From the NCBI GenBank assembly GCA_026702755.1, contig JAPPBX010000007.1, positions 1 to 54,591 on the forward strand: DNA of 54,591 nucleotides, read 5' to 3'. Below, in pieces: positions 43,692-51,438 of the stretch (its first letter is position 1; each line of letters opens with the position of its first letter). This stretch comes from Candidatus Poribacteria bacterium. Lineage in GTDB: Bacteria; Poribacteria; WGA-4E; WGA-3G. The translations under genes were made by a program, and so were the position numbers. The notes below the pieces were generated by a model. It was not told the DNA's origin, ran no database searches, and was given only the letters and a program-made list of their open reading frames with translations.

Positions 43692-44367
43692 TTCCTTTGC
43701 CTTTTTCCCGAAGCGCGCGTTCGGTTGCTAACGATGTGTGTACTGTCCACAATCCTTCCTCGAAGGTAGCAGCGATGTCAGCGTTTTGCTTTGGTAAATC
43801 TCGATGTATATGGTAATCCTGAGCTGGCAGACATCTATTTTCATAAACGCGTTGCACGGTCCGTTCATCACCGAAGTATTCCTTATCACGCTTGATCGCT
43901 CGATTCATAATCACAGAGGTGTCCACCTCTAACCAGACCGTAAGATTCCACCAGTGATAAAGTTCTTTCCGCAGCAAAAAGACCCCTTCAACGAGAACAA
44001 TGTCAGGTGTGTCCTTGGCTACACTGTTTGGATCGATTGAAGGCATAGGATACCTCACAGCTTTAAGCGTCTCCACAAGCGTGGGATAGTCAAAAGCACA
44101 CTCAAAATACTCCATGAATTCGGGCGTTTTTGGTGTCCGAAGATGTCGGGGAATTAAGAAAGCATCCATTGACAACAATTTTACGCTCATGGTCAAATCA
44201 AGACGATCCAGTTGCTTGCACACATCAACAGCGAGGGTTGACTTTCCTGCACAATCAGGCCCGCTTAGTGCAACCAATTGTGGAGCACGAGATTGTGAAG
44301 AGCAGGTCTGGATTTTCTGCGCGATGTACGCTGCGAACTCATCTTGGGACATCTGCTGATCTGCCAT
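43678..44367 (-). CDS. uridine kinase-like P-loop kinase
   Basis: 229 residues. P-loop GPDCAGKST (36-44), 'LLSMDAFLIPRHL' as the substrate/Asp segment, 'VLVEGVFLLRKEL', and an Arg-rich lid (NRAIKRDKEYFG). The layout matches uridine kinase/phosphoribulokinase-type enzymes, which phosphorylate a sugar hydroxyl of nucleosides or vitamins. No strong ribosome site is visible. It overlaps the DNA methyltransferase gene downstream by 14 bases. The exact substrate is unknown. Confidence 0.8.
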   Translation of the reverse strand: MADQQMSQDEFAAYIAQKIQTCSSQSRAPQLVALSGPDCAGKSTLAVDVCKQLDRLDLTMSVKLLSMDAFLIPRHLRTPKTPEFMEYFECAFDYPTLVETLKAVRYPMPSIDPNSVAKDTPDIVLVEGVFLLRKELYHWWNLTVWLEVDTSVIMNRAIKRDKEYFGDERTVQRVYENRCLPAQDYHIHRDLPKQNADIAATFEEGLWTVHTSLATERALREKGKGNETS

Positions 44368-44390
44368 CTGTATTTATAATCATTCCACCT

Positions 44391-45356
44391 CTACGTGGCT
44401 GTTAAGATTTCGAGGAATGCTGTCATGTATCCGATGGCGTATGCGCGTCCGCGGTGTCCCCAGCCTGTATCATCGACAATGTGAGGGACATGGTCGGTAA
44501 TCATGAAGCCTGTAAAGCCGACCTCTTTGAGTGTGCGCATCACGTCAAACATATCGCAATTGCCGTTGTTAACGAAGGATTCAGCGAATTTTGGGACATG
44601 CCCCTGGACATCTCGGAAATGGACGTAGAAGATTTTATCACGCTCGCCGAAGTAACGGATTGCGTCCGTAACACCCGGTCCCATCTCTGACCAGGAACCG
44701 ACACAGAAGTCGAGTCCATGTATCGGGCTGTCAGCGATTTCCATTCCGCGTTTGAAACCTTCAAAGTTACGGAACAGGCGAGGCACCCCCGCAAGGGATT
44801 CCACGGGTGGATCGTCGGGATGGAGTGCGAGTTTAACGCCTGCCTCTTCTGCGACCGGTAGGATGGCGTTCATGTAGTACTCGTAATTCTCCCACATTTC
44901 GGCTTCACTGTAAACACGGCCGTGCGTTAAAGGCGCGTCTTTAACTTGCTCCATATCGAAACTGGTAACGGCGGCACCGCCTCTCCCCGGCGTGGTTCGG
45001 GAGGTTCGCCAGACTTCATTGGGCATCCAGTGGTATCCGAAAATCTCAACACCCGCCTTACCGATGTTCTGAATCGTCGTTGCCATGTTCTGAATCTGTT
45101 CGTCTCGCCCGGGCAAACCGAGCATCGCTTTGTCGTAGAATGAGACAGGCACATTCTCAAGTGCCGCTAATCGCAGTCCAGCATCTTCTACCTCTGTCCG
45201 AAGTTGAAGGATGTCCATAAACTCCCACCGCTCTGTGCCGGGAAGTTGTGCTGTGTTGAGCAGCACATCTTCGACACCGAGTTGTTTGATAAACTTCAAT
45301 CGCTCTTCGCTGAGTTCACTGAATTGACCTAAACCGAGACGCATTTTCCGAGCCAT
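44391..45356 (-). CDS. mannonate dehydratase (UxuA)-family protein
   Basis: 321 residues from ATG 45356 after AGGAG; six residues of upstream frame were left out because they precede that site. UxuA family hallmarks: HPDDPP for the substrate carboxylate, 'LDFCVGSW' with the metal-binding Cys, and 'YVHFRDVQG'. UxuA converts D-mannonate to 2-keto-3-deoxygluconate in uronate breakdown. A family B hairpin lies 20 bases upstream of the ATG. It is somewhat shorter than E. coli UxuA (about 394 residues), so a relative acting on another acid sugar is possible. Confidence 0.75.
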   Translation of the reverse strand: MARKMRLGLGQFSELSEERLKFIKQLGVEDVLLNTAQLPGTERWEFMDILQLRTEVEDAGLRLAALENVPVSFYDKAMLGLPGRDEQIQNMATTIQNIGKAGVEIFGYHWMPNEVWRTSRTTPGRGGAAVTSFDMEQVKDAPLTHGRVYSEAEMWENYEYYMNAILPVAEEAGVKLALHPDDPPVESLAGVPRLFRNFEGFKRGMEIADSPIHGLDFCVGSWSEMGPGVTDAIRYFGERDKIFYVHFRDVQGHVPKFAESFVNNGNCDMFDVMRTLKEVGFTGFMITDHVPHIVDDTGWGHRGRAYAIGYMTAFLEILTAT

Positions 45357-45375
45357 GGTTACTCCTATAGACATA

Positions 45376-45392
45376 GCACTCCGCTGGAGTGC
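45376..45392. repeat. REP-like hairpin family B, in the mannonate dehydratase leader
   Basis: Same sequence as 42803-42819. It lies about 20 bases upstream of the ATG at 45356, close to the ribosome site, where pairing in the transcript could affect translation. Confidence 0.65.
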
Positions 45393-45428
45393 TTTTAAGG
45401 AAGAATTGAGTGATAAACCTATGCGGGT

Positions 45429-45878
45429 TCAAAATTGTTTGTCGCTATCCAATAGAATGGTGACGGGACCGTCATTAATGAGTTCCACATCCATCATTGC
45501 CTGAAAGGTGCCACCGTGTGTTGGGACGTTCTGCTGTTTTAGGATAGTGATGAACTGCTCATAAAGTGTGTTCGCGACTTCGGGACGGGCAGCGTTGATA
45601 AAACTCGGTCGCCTGCCTTTGCGGCAATCGCCGTAGAGCGTGAATTGCGAAACGACAAGGGCAGCCCCTCCGGTTTCGAGAAGTGAGCGATTCATTTTGC
45701 CTTCTTCGTCCTCAAAGATGCGCAGATTAGCGACTTTGTTAGCGATATATTCCAGTTCCGTTGCGGTATCGTCATGGGCAATGCCGAGGAAGACAAGTAC
45801 CCCCACCCGGATTTCAGAGACGAGTTCACCCTCAACTTTAACACTCGCTGATTTGACACGCTGGACAACTGCTCGCAT
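45429..45878 (-). CDS. dtd: D-aminoacyl-tRNA deacylase (DTD)
   Basis: 149 residues, the normal size. Both active-site signatures are present: SQFTLYG (77-83) and [10 protein letters not shown] (135-144), whose Gly-cisPro forms the specificity site. The enzyme removes D-amino acids from mischarged tRNA in the cytoplasm as a homodimer. AAGGA precedes the ATG. It sits upstream of the mannonate dehydratase-like gene on the same strand, with no functional link visible. Confidence 0.95.
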   Translation of the reverse strand: MRAVVQRVKSASVKVEGELVSEIRVGVLVFLGIAHDDTATELEYIANKVANLRIFEDEEGKMNRSLLETGGAALVVSQFTLYGDCRKGRRPSFINAARPEVANTLYEQFITILKQQNVPTHGGTFQAMMDVELINDGPVTILLDSDKQF

Positions 45879-46063
45879 TCTTTTAATTTTCCTTGCGGAT
45901 AAGTAACGGGGTTTAAGGCTTTGACGTTTTCTGTATTCAAGCCGTCCTCCACTACGTTACGGACTACTGATTAGTTCATATTGGACGGGGGGATGGACTC
46001 TGATTGCGGGATACTGCTTACATCTTTATTAATTTTTCCTTGATAATTCTCTCGATTTTTACC

Positions 46064-47089
46064 CTAAAAGAGCAGGTTTCCCTCATCAATCGACTGTGCT
46101 TTCTCGCCACCGAAGGTTAAGTTGAACAGGAACCCGGGTTGGCTGTTGAATCCGAGTTGAAACGCAAGTGTATTTGAGATTTCATAGCGGAACGCGAACC
46201 CAATGAGGTTGGTTACGTGTACACCTGCATACGGGAGTTCGCGTGAGAAATCAGCGACCAACCACATGTTATCTGAGACAGCGATTTCACCACCGACTTG
46301 CCAGTTAAGGGTGAAAAAATCCGTTGTTTTGAGTGCTTTTGACGTTAAGAAAATCCCAACACCGCCATGGAGTTTAAAAAGACTGCCGATCCTTTGGCTT
46401 CCTACCAAATAGGTATTGATGCCTAAAAATGGAAACCCATCGGCGGGACTATGGTCAAGGAATTCATTGTCCGAATTGAGCCGATCATCAGCGGTGAACC
46501 CAAACTGTGCATCTCCACCAACAGAAATACTGGGTAAGTTATCATTCCGATCGGGTTTGATATTATACTTGAGTCCGATGACACCGTCAAACAACGGTTG
46601 ATCGTAGACGCGACGATTGATGTTTGGATCGTCAGCGGTTTCAGTAGCAGTATTATAGAAATCGTGGACAATTTTCCTCACGCCATTGCCTGTTGAAAAT
46701 GTCCCTCCGAGCAGGAGATCAAGTTCGTCGCTTAAGCCGTAAGTGAATCTGACGGGTATAAGGAACGTCTCAATCTCAAGTGTCACGCGATGGAATTCCT
46801 CAAATCCACCGATATCGACCTTTTGTTTTAGATCCGGTAGTAGGTCTACCTTGCTGTACTGAAGTATCCCAAACGAAGTGCTATAGCCGCCCTTCCCCAT
46901 CGGTTCTGCGGTTTGGATCGTACTGAGATGCGAAATGGCTGGCAACTGTGCCCAAAGCGGTGTCGCTGCTGTACCAATGAAAAGAACTAAGGTAAAGATA
47001 ATACGAAAGAAGACTTGTGTGTGGTGCGGTTTGTTTTTTCGAGCGTGACTTGTGCGCTCAAAACTTTCTCCAGAAAAATTAGGGTACAT
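46064..47089 (-). CDS. probable outer-membrane beta-barrel protein
   Basis: 341 residues. An N-terminal signal with a long basic start (cleavage near LWA, about residue 48) is followed by alternating hydrophobic/polar strands (for example GGYSTSFGILQYSKVDL and LAFQLGFNSQPGFLFNLTFG), each of about ten residues, and a Phe at the C-terminus, a mark of barrel assembly. No family is recognised. AAGGAT precedes the ATG. It is the last gene of a likely operon with 47247 and 48428 (157- and 65-base gaps). It may be a surface channel or adhesin. Confidence 0.65.
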   Translation of the reverse strand: MYPNFSGESFERTSHARKNKPHHTQVFFRIIFTLVLFIGTAATPLWAQLPAISHLSTIQTAEPMGKGGYSTSFGILQYSKVDLLPDLKQKVDIGGFEEFHRVTLEIETFLIPVRFTYGLSDELDLLLGGTFSTGNGVRKIVHDFYNTATETADDPNINRRVYDQPLFDGVIGLKYNIKPDRNDNLPSISVGGDAQFGFTADDRLNSDNEFLDHSPADGFPFLGINTYLVGSQRIGSLFKLHGGVGIFLTSKALKTTDFFTLNWQVGGEIAVSDNMWLVADFSRELPYAGVHVTNLIGFAFRYEISNTLAFQLGFNSQPGFLFNLTFGGEKAQSIDEGNLLF

Positions 47090-47163
47090 AGATTTATCCT
47101 TTAGCGTATATCGTTTAGGACTTACGCAATTTTTTTATGAATCCCGATATATTACGTGCATCT

Positions 47164-47184
47164 GGCGAGGTTACAAACCTCGCC
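47164..47184 (+). repeat. REP-like hairpin family A, copy 5 (stem GGCGAGGTT)
   Basis: Arms GGCGAGGTT and AACCTCGCC with loop ACA, then AGCGAAGG. It belongs to the swapped-pair version with copy 2 and lies within the envelope operon. Confidence 0.75.
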
Positions 47185-47246
47185 AGCGAAGGGGCTGCGT
47201 AAGTTCTGTAGTTATTTTCAAGTGCTTTGCCGAAGTGGTCTAACTC

Positions 47247-48362
47247 CTATTGCGATCGCGCCTCTACGCGTGCACTTTCGTCCCGTCGTCCATCAGGTCC
47301 AGGTGTATTGTCAAAAGCGGTTATGTAGTATCGCCTAAATTCGAGTGACTGCCCGACAAGAATCGGGTCTTCACCGGGGATAGTGAAGGAGCGATCTTTA
47401 GGTCCGACTGCGGGACGCGGGAGCAATTTCCCATCTGCATCCACAGTATAGAGCTGATACCCAGCGAGATCCGGTTCGGTGTTTGGTGTCCACGAGATGA
47501 CTGCATCGTATTTCGTGTTAAAGAGCGAGCGCGCTAAGTAACGTACCCGAACGTTCTTCGGGGGAGCCGGTGGCACATTCGGCACTGCCGCAGTGATCGT
47601 CGTGATCGCCTCCGCTCCAAATTCATCAACGCCAGCAACACGATAGACTTTTCGAGTGCCATCGACCTTGAAATCGTTGTCAAAATAATAGAGCCTATCT
47701 CGCTTCGGTTCGGCAACTAACCTAAAACGGAGCGGTTTGTCGTCTTCGGTGTCAAGTGCAGCGTAGACACGAAAAATAGAAAAATCGTAAGGGAATTCAT
47801 AGCCTTCCCAAAAGAGTTTAATAGTGAGATCCGTTGGATCACCGAGGGTTACAGTTGGCGCAGGCGGCGGAACACTCGGTGTTGCGAGAGCAGTTTTCCA
47901 GACGCGGAGCGGTTCTTCATTTTCAGTAGGTGGATTTGCTGGATCTGGGGTTTCAACACCATTGATATCAACATAAGTGATGCGATATTCGTAAGCAAGG
48001 ATCCGTCCAGCCGCATCGCGCCGATCGTTTTCAAGTCCTTGCGTATCAATAAATTCATCTGCGGGGGCATCAATAGATCCAACTTGCGTGAACGCTGTGT
48101 CTGTGCCACCTGTGGAACGTCTGTAGATACGGTATGCCTTAATGCCTTCTTGTCCGGTATCGTTCCACGTGACCCGCACCTGCTTATCCCCTGCGTAGAG
48201 TGTGAGACCGTCCGGTGCACCAGAGGTCCGTAGGTTCTCAGGATCAAGGGGGTTGGCGAAATCCTCACCACCTGTGCAGGCACTAAACAGAAGAAACGCA
48301 AAGCATACAAAAAGGCTTAGCACAGCAATCTTACCGTTGAATAATCTACTGAATAGACGCAT
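47247..48362 (-). CDS. lipoprotein with fibronectin type III repeats
   Basis: 371 residues from ATG 48362 after AAGGAGA. Lipobox LFSAC (Cys29) is followed by three FnIII-like units (about 45-150, 165-260 and 265-365), each with an early 'V-x-W' and a late 'Y-R/Y' strand, for example VRVTWNDTGQ and YEYRITYVD. It is tethered outside the inner membrane or at the surface and probably mediates binding. It is the middle gene of an envelope operon with a small membrane protein upstream and an outer-membrane barrel downstream. No catalytic domain. Confidence 0.75.
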   Translation of the reverse strand: MRLFSRLFNGKIAVLSLFVCFAFLLFSACTGGEDFANPLDPENLRTSGAPDGLTLYAGDKQVRVTWNDTGQEGIKAYRIYRRSTGGTDTAFTQVGSIDAPADEFIDTQGLENDRRDAAGRILAYEYRITYVDINGVETPDPANPPTENEEPLRVWKTALATPSVPPPAPTVTLGDPTDLTIKLFWEGYEFPYDFSIFRVYAALDTEDDKPLRFRLVAEPKRDRLYYFDNDFKVDGTRKVYRVAGVDEFGAEAITTITAAVPNVPPAPPKNVRVRYLARSLFNTKYDAVISWTPNTEPDLAGYQLYTVDADGKLLPRPAVGPKDRSFTIPGEDPILVGQSLEFRRYYITAFDNTPGPDGRRDESARVEARSQ

Positions 48363-48427
48363 AACTTTTTTCTCCTTAAAAAGACTTACCATAACCAACG
48401 TTCTTCAGACGGGGCGAAAATCCAATC

Positions 48428-48958
48428 TTAAAAAGATCGTAGAAGACTTAGACTCGCGCGCCGTGTTTGAAAATCATAGTGTGGACGCAACTGGAACGAG
48501 GTATGTGGAAGTAGCAAATTTGTATTACCAGAGAGATGATTTGCGAAACTGCTGAGGCGTGTTGGTAGGATTGGTAAGTCATAAACTGAAGAGACCGATT
48601 CATCCACAGATTCTGGTGTATTCAACTGGCTATAAATTGAGAGAAGCACGGCAAGCCCTATACATCCAAAACCAACGCGCGACACGATAGTGCTGGCATT
48701 TTTTCTCGCGAGGTAGGCATCCTTGTGTGCTTGGATGTCTGCTTGGATTGCGGCGTTGAGGTAGGCATCATAACGATCTTGGGCGGAGGCGTTGAGAAAA
48801 TTTCCCCCAAATTGGAGACCCATACCGGAGGCAAAGAGTGCTATTGATAACACACGTGAGCGACGTGCAGCGTCCGCATGCTGCGTCGTTAGGATGAAGA
48901 TGAAGACACAACTGCACGCAAATGCAATGTATTTTTGAACGGGATTATAACGTTTCAT
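48428..48958 (-). CDS. small exported/membrane protein of unknown function
   Basis: 176 residues. A cleavable-type signal (about 1-30, ending ADA) is followed by a short hydrophobic stretch (37-50), a second hydrophobic span near 95-108 and a polar Ser/Leu-rich C-terminus. AGAGG precedes the ATG, and a TTGACT-17-TAAACT promoter lies at 49019-49047. As first gene of the envelope operon it may be co-expressed with the FnIII lipoprotein and the barrel protein. I recognise no family. Confidence 0.6.
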   Translation of the reverse strand: MKRYNPVQKYIAFACSCVFIFILTTQHADAARRSRVLSIALFASGMGLQFGGNFLNASAQDRYDAYLNAAIQADIQAHKDAYLARKNASTIVSRVGFGCIGLAVLLSIYSQLNTPESVDESVSSVYDLPILPTRLSSFANHLSGNTNLLLPHTSFQLRPHYDFQTRRASLSLLRSF

Positions 48959-49018
48959 GTTGAGTCTGTTCCTCTGACGAAAAAAGATTCTATTTTCGTA
49001 ACGATTCTGTTTCTATAA

Positions 49019-49047
49019 AGTTTACCTTATCTTTTGCTGGAAGTCAA
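49019..49047 (-). promoter_or_regulatory. promoter of the envelope operon
   Basis: TTGACT at 49047-49042 and TAAACT at 49024-49019 on the minus strand, spacing 17. Transcription would start near 49012, about 55 bases ahead of the ATG at 48958. Confidence 0.6.
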
Positions 49048-49085
49048 CGCTTTTTGTTATACCGCCAGCGGCATTCAGTTTACGG

Positions 49086-49183
49086 GCACCCACAAGGGGT
49101 GCCCCTACAAGATGTCCGCTTTCACCATAAAACAGCACCCACAAGGGGTGCCCCTACAAGATGTCCGCTTTCACCATAAAACA
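49086..49183. repeat. two identical tandem 49-base repeats with GCACCC / GGGTGC palindrome
   Basis: Copies at 49086-49134 and 49135-49183 are identical; each has GCACCCACAAGGGGTGC, then CCCTACAAG, then TGTCCGCTTTCACC. The palindrome plus CTAC ending fits the other REP-like elements. Confidence 0.8.
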
Positions 49184-49387
49184 GGGGAAAAACCGACTGG
49201 TTCCGCCGTAACAACGATTTCTATTGACATTCGGCAAATTATGGAGTAAAATTAACGTGAACCTTTTTACAATAGAGATTGTCTTACTTGCAAATGGATG
49301 CTCATGCATGATCTATAAATGTGCTTCTTATGAAGTGGTGCGTTTAAGAAGTGTACCTCAAAAATGGAAACAACGGGGGAAAAGCAA

Positions 49388-50230
49388 ATGAAATTAAAAA
49401 GTGTTAATAACCGGGCAGGTCTCATTACAAAACTTGGAATCGGTTGCGTTGTATGCCTCTTCCTCGGTTTTGGGATACTGCTCTACGCGCAAGATAAAAC
49501 AAAAGCGGAGTTTATCGGTACAAAACCGGAAATGAACGCTGCTAAAATGGAAGAGATGAATGCCGCCAAAATGGAGGCAATGGCTAAAGCGAAGGAACAA
49601 GCCGCGCCACAACGCAATAGAGCCTGGGGACGGCAAAACCGTGGTAGAGCGGAAGTAGACTTCGGAGAGAACGAGACGTTTTACAAAACAATTATTGACA
49701 ACAATCTCTTTCGACCTCTGGGGTGGACCCCACCAAACAACGAACCCGCATACAGTTTAGTCGGGACGGCTGTTGACGCAAACGGCAGAATATCACAGGC
49801 GACACTCCTTGAAAAGAGATCCAACCGATACCACTTTGTGAGGATAGGCACAAAACTCGGTGATATGACGGTAAAGGACATCCAAGCTGAACAGGTAATC
49901 TTGGACAAAGCCGGAAAGCCAGTCACACTGAAAGAGGGGCCCGTACAGTTTCTGACAACGAGTCGGGGACGTGAGGGCGGTAGAGAAGGTGGACGCAGCG
50001 AAGGCGATTCCGAAAAAGCAGGTAATGATGGGCGAAACCGAGGCAATCAGATGGATGCCGCAAAGCGCAGGGAAATGGAGATGAAAGAGCAGGCTGCTAA
50101 TCAACAGAAATGGAGACAGGAAATGATGGAAAAAATGAAGGAAGCTTCAGGAGAGGAACGACGAGAGATGATGGAGCAGTTCCGTAGGCGACGCGGTGAA
50201 AACAGACGAGGACGTGGACGCGATAGATAG
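49388..50230 (+). CDS. GspC/PilP-like membrane protein with charged Arg/Gly/Glu tail
   Basis: 280 residues from ATG 49388, which follows GGGGG; a frame eight residues longer is less likely. One N-terminal membrane helix (about 15-34), a linker with an eight-residue repeat MNAAKMEE/MNAAKMEA (49-64), then a small beta domain (103-185): DNNLFRPLGW, YSLVGTAVD, YHFVRIGTKLGD, AEQVILDKAGKP. This matches the homology region of type II secretion GspC and pilus PilP. The last 90 residues are Arg/Gly/Glu/Met-rich. No other secretion genes are nearby. A strong terminator follows. Confidence 0.65.
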   Translation: MKLKSVNNRAGLITKLGIGCVVCLFLGFGILLYAQDKTKAEFIGTKPEMNAAKMEEMNAAKMEAMAKAKEQAAPQRNRAWGRQNRGRAEVDFGENETFYKTIIDNNLFRPLGWTPPNNEPAYSLVGTAVDANGRISQATLLEKRSNRYHFVRIGTKLGDMTVKDIQAEQVILDKAGKPVTLKEGPVQFLTTSRGREGGREGGRSEGDSEKAGNDGRNRGNQMDAAKRREMEMKEQAANQQKWRQEMMEKMKEASGEERREMMEQFRRRRGENRRGRGRDR

Positions 50231-50269
50231 GTGCTTGGTTACTCCAAGATTTATGTGGACGGAAATAAG

Positions 50270-50302
50270 AAGGCGCGATTTGAAACCGCGCCTTTTTGTT
50301 TT
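50270..50302 (+). terminator. Rho-independent terminator after the GspC-like gene
   Basis: Arms AAGGCGCG (50270-50277) and CGCGCCTT (50287-50294), then TTTTTGTTTT. It lies 40 bases past the stop at 50230 and before the convergent dioxygenase gene. Confidence 0.8.
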
Positions 50303-50312
50303 AACCGAATAA

Positions 50313-51131
50313 CTATGCTGCTTCTTGGGTATTCTCTGGCATGTTCTCGAGTCGAGAGAGCCAGTATCCGATATCAAACGAATCATCACCGATAAGGAAA
50401 CGCCACTGCTTGATGCGGTTGACGATCTCAAGCCGTACATCGTTCCCATACCATCTGTGGTTCCTGCCCAAAGCACCGTGGACCCCCGCTGTGTCCATAT
50501 CGTCCGTGTTCCAGAGTTGACACTGCCGGACTGTCGGATTGAGGCGGAGTTTGAACATATAGCGTGTCTGATCCGTCAGATTTGGTTGTGCACAGTGCCA
50601 CATCCCGTGATGTACAACAAAAAGCGTCCCTGCCTTACAAGCAATGGGTAGCTGCCCAAGGAAGTTTTGATAACGCGCGATGTCTGTCTCACAGACGCGG
50701 CGATAATGGCTCCCCGGCAGAATCATCGTTCCCCCCATTTCGCGCGGCGTGTCGTGCGAAAAATAGAAGAATTGGATGTCGAAATGCATCCGCAAGTCAA
50801 TTATCGCATCGGCATGCCAAATTTGTCCTATCTCATTTTGGGGACGCACGATATGAACGGCATGATGATCGTAGAGTGGGTTTTCACCGACCAGACTGTG
50901 GATAATACCCTGTACTTCTGGAAGTCGGAAGACTTTGCCGACTGCGGAGTCATCATCCCAGACTTCGTCTAAAACTGTGCCGCCGCGCCCCCGCACAATA
51001 ATCCCTTCTTCCATTTCCACATGTGCGGCTTCATTTAATTCGCGAGGGATCAATTCATCGAAGCGAAGGTAACCGTCCGCAACGAAGTTCGCCATCTGTT
51101 CCGTATTGAGCAAATACTTTTTGTCAATCAT
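50313..51131 (-). CDS. phytanoyl-CoA dioxygenase (PhyH)-family protein
   Basis: 272 residues. H-x-D in WHADA (His106, Asp108), distal His179 in GMWHCAQ, and Arg190 in TRYMFK placed for 2-oxoglutarate: a complete Fe(II)/2-oxoglutarate site. It is only distantly similar to the PhyH gene at 15713. The ATG overlaps the upstream 92-residue gene by four bases (ATGA), so translation is coupled. Upstream of that is a LamG gene with the shared tail, giving a LamG/small gene/PhyH unit. Substrate unknown. Confidence 0.85.
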   Translation of the reverse strand: MIDKKYLLNTEQMANFVADGYLRFDELIPRELNEAAHVEMEEGIIVRGRGGTVLDEVWDDDSAVGKVFRLPEVQGIIHSLVGENPLYDHHAVHIVRPQNEIGQIWHADAIIDLRMHFDIQFFYFSHDTPREMGGTMILPGSHYRRVCETDIARYQNFLGQLPIACKAGTLFVVHHGMWHCAQPNLTDQTRYMFKLRLNPTVRQCQLWNTDDMDTAGVHGALGRNHRWYGNDVRLEIVNRIKQWRFLIGDDSFDIGYWLSRLENMPENTQEAA

Positions 51132-51406
51132 TGGATTTCCTCCAATTTCTCAAGGATATATTCAAACCTGAGATATGAGGTATGATATTCCATGCCTGGA
51201 TAGGCAGGAAATTGCTGTGGAAACTGAATCACCCGCCAACCGTCTCGCATAGCTTCCACAACCGAGCTATAGGGCGGTGCCTCGCTGTCACCTGTCGTAT
51301 ACCGTTTTTCACCTGTACCATCGTACATTGCCCAAGCGACAACACCGCTATTTAAGTCAGGTGTGTGCAGATGGAGTACAAGCAATTGTTGTCTTAATTC
51401 AGACAT
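51128..51406 (-). CDS. small hypothetical protein coupled to PhyH
   Basis: 92 residues, soluble, with aromatic and mixed alpha/beta pattern (LLVLHLHTPDLNSGVVAWAM... DGWRVIQFPQQFPAYPGM). No signal, membrane helix or known motif. GGAG lies upstream of the ATG. It starts 33 bases after the LamG stop and overlaps the dioxygenase start, so it probably belongs to a three-gene operon. Function unknown. Confidence 0.7.
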   Translation of the reverse strand: MSELRQQLLVLHLHTPDLNSGVVAWAMYDGTGEKRYTTGDSEAPPYSSVVEAMRDGWRVIQFPQQFPAYPGMEYHTSYLRFEYILEKLEEIQ

Positions 51407-51438
51407 AGTGTGAGTGTATTCTCCTTATCTGTTGGTAT

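Larger units (their letters stand above)
48959..49387. other. 429-base gap: operon promoter and two 49-base repeats
   Basis: No convincing gene. It holds the minus-strand promoter at 49019-49047 and two identical 49-base repeats (49086-49183) with GGGTGCCC-type palindromes. It probably also holds the promoter of the plus-strand gene at 49388, of which no clear consensus is seen. Confidence 0.6.

Noticed and set aside
47849-48310. 153-codon minus-strand frame
   Set aside because: It is a frame shadow of the FnIII lipoprotein, which has a lipobox and clear strands.
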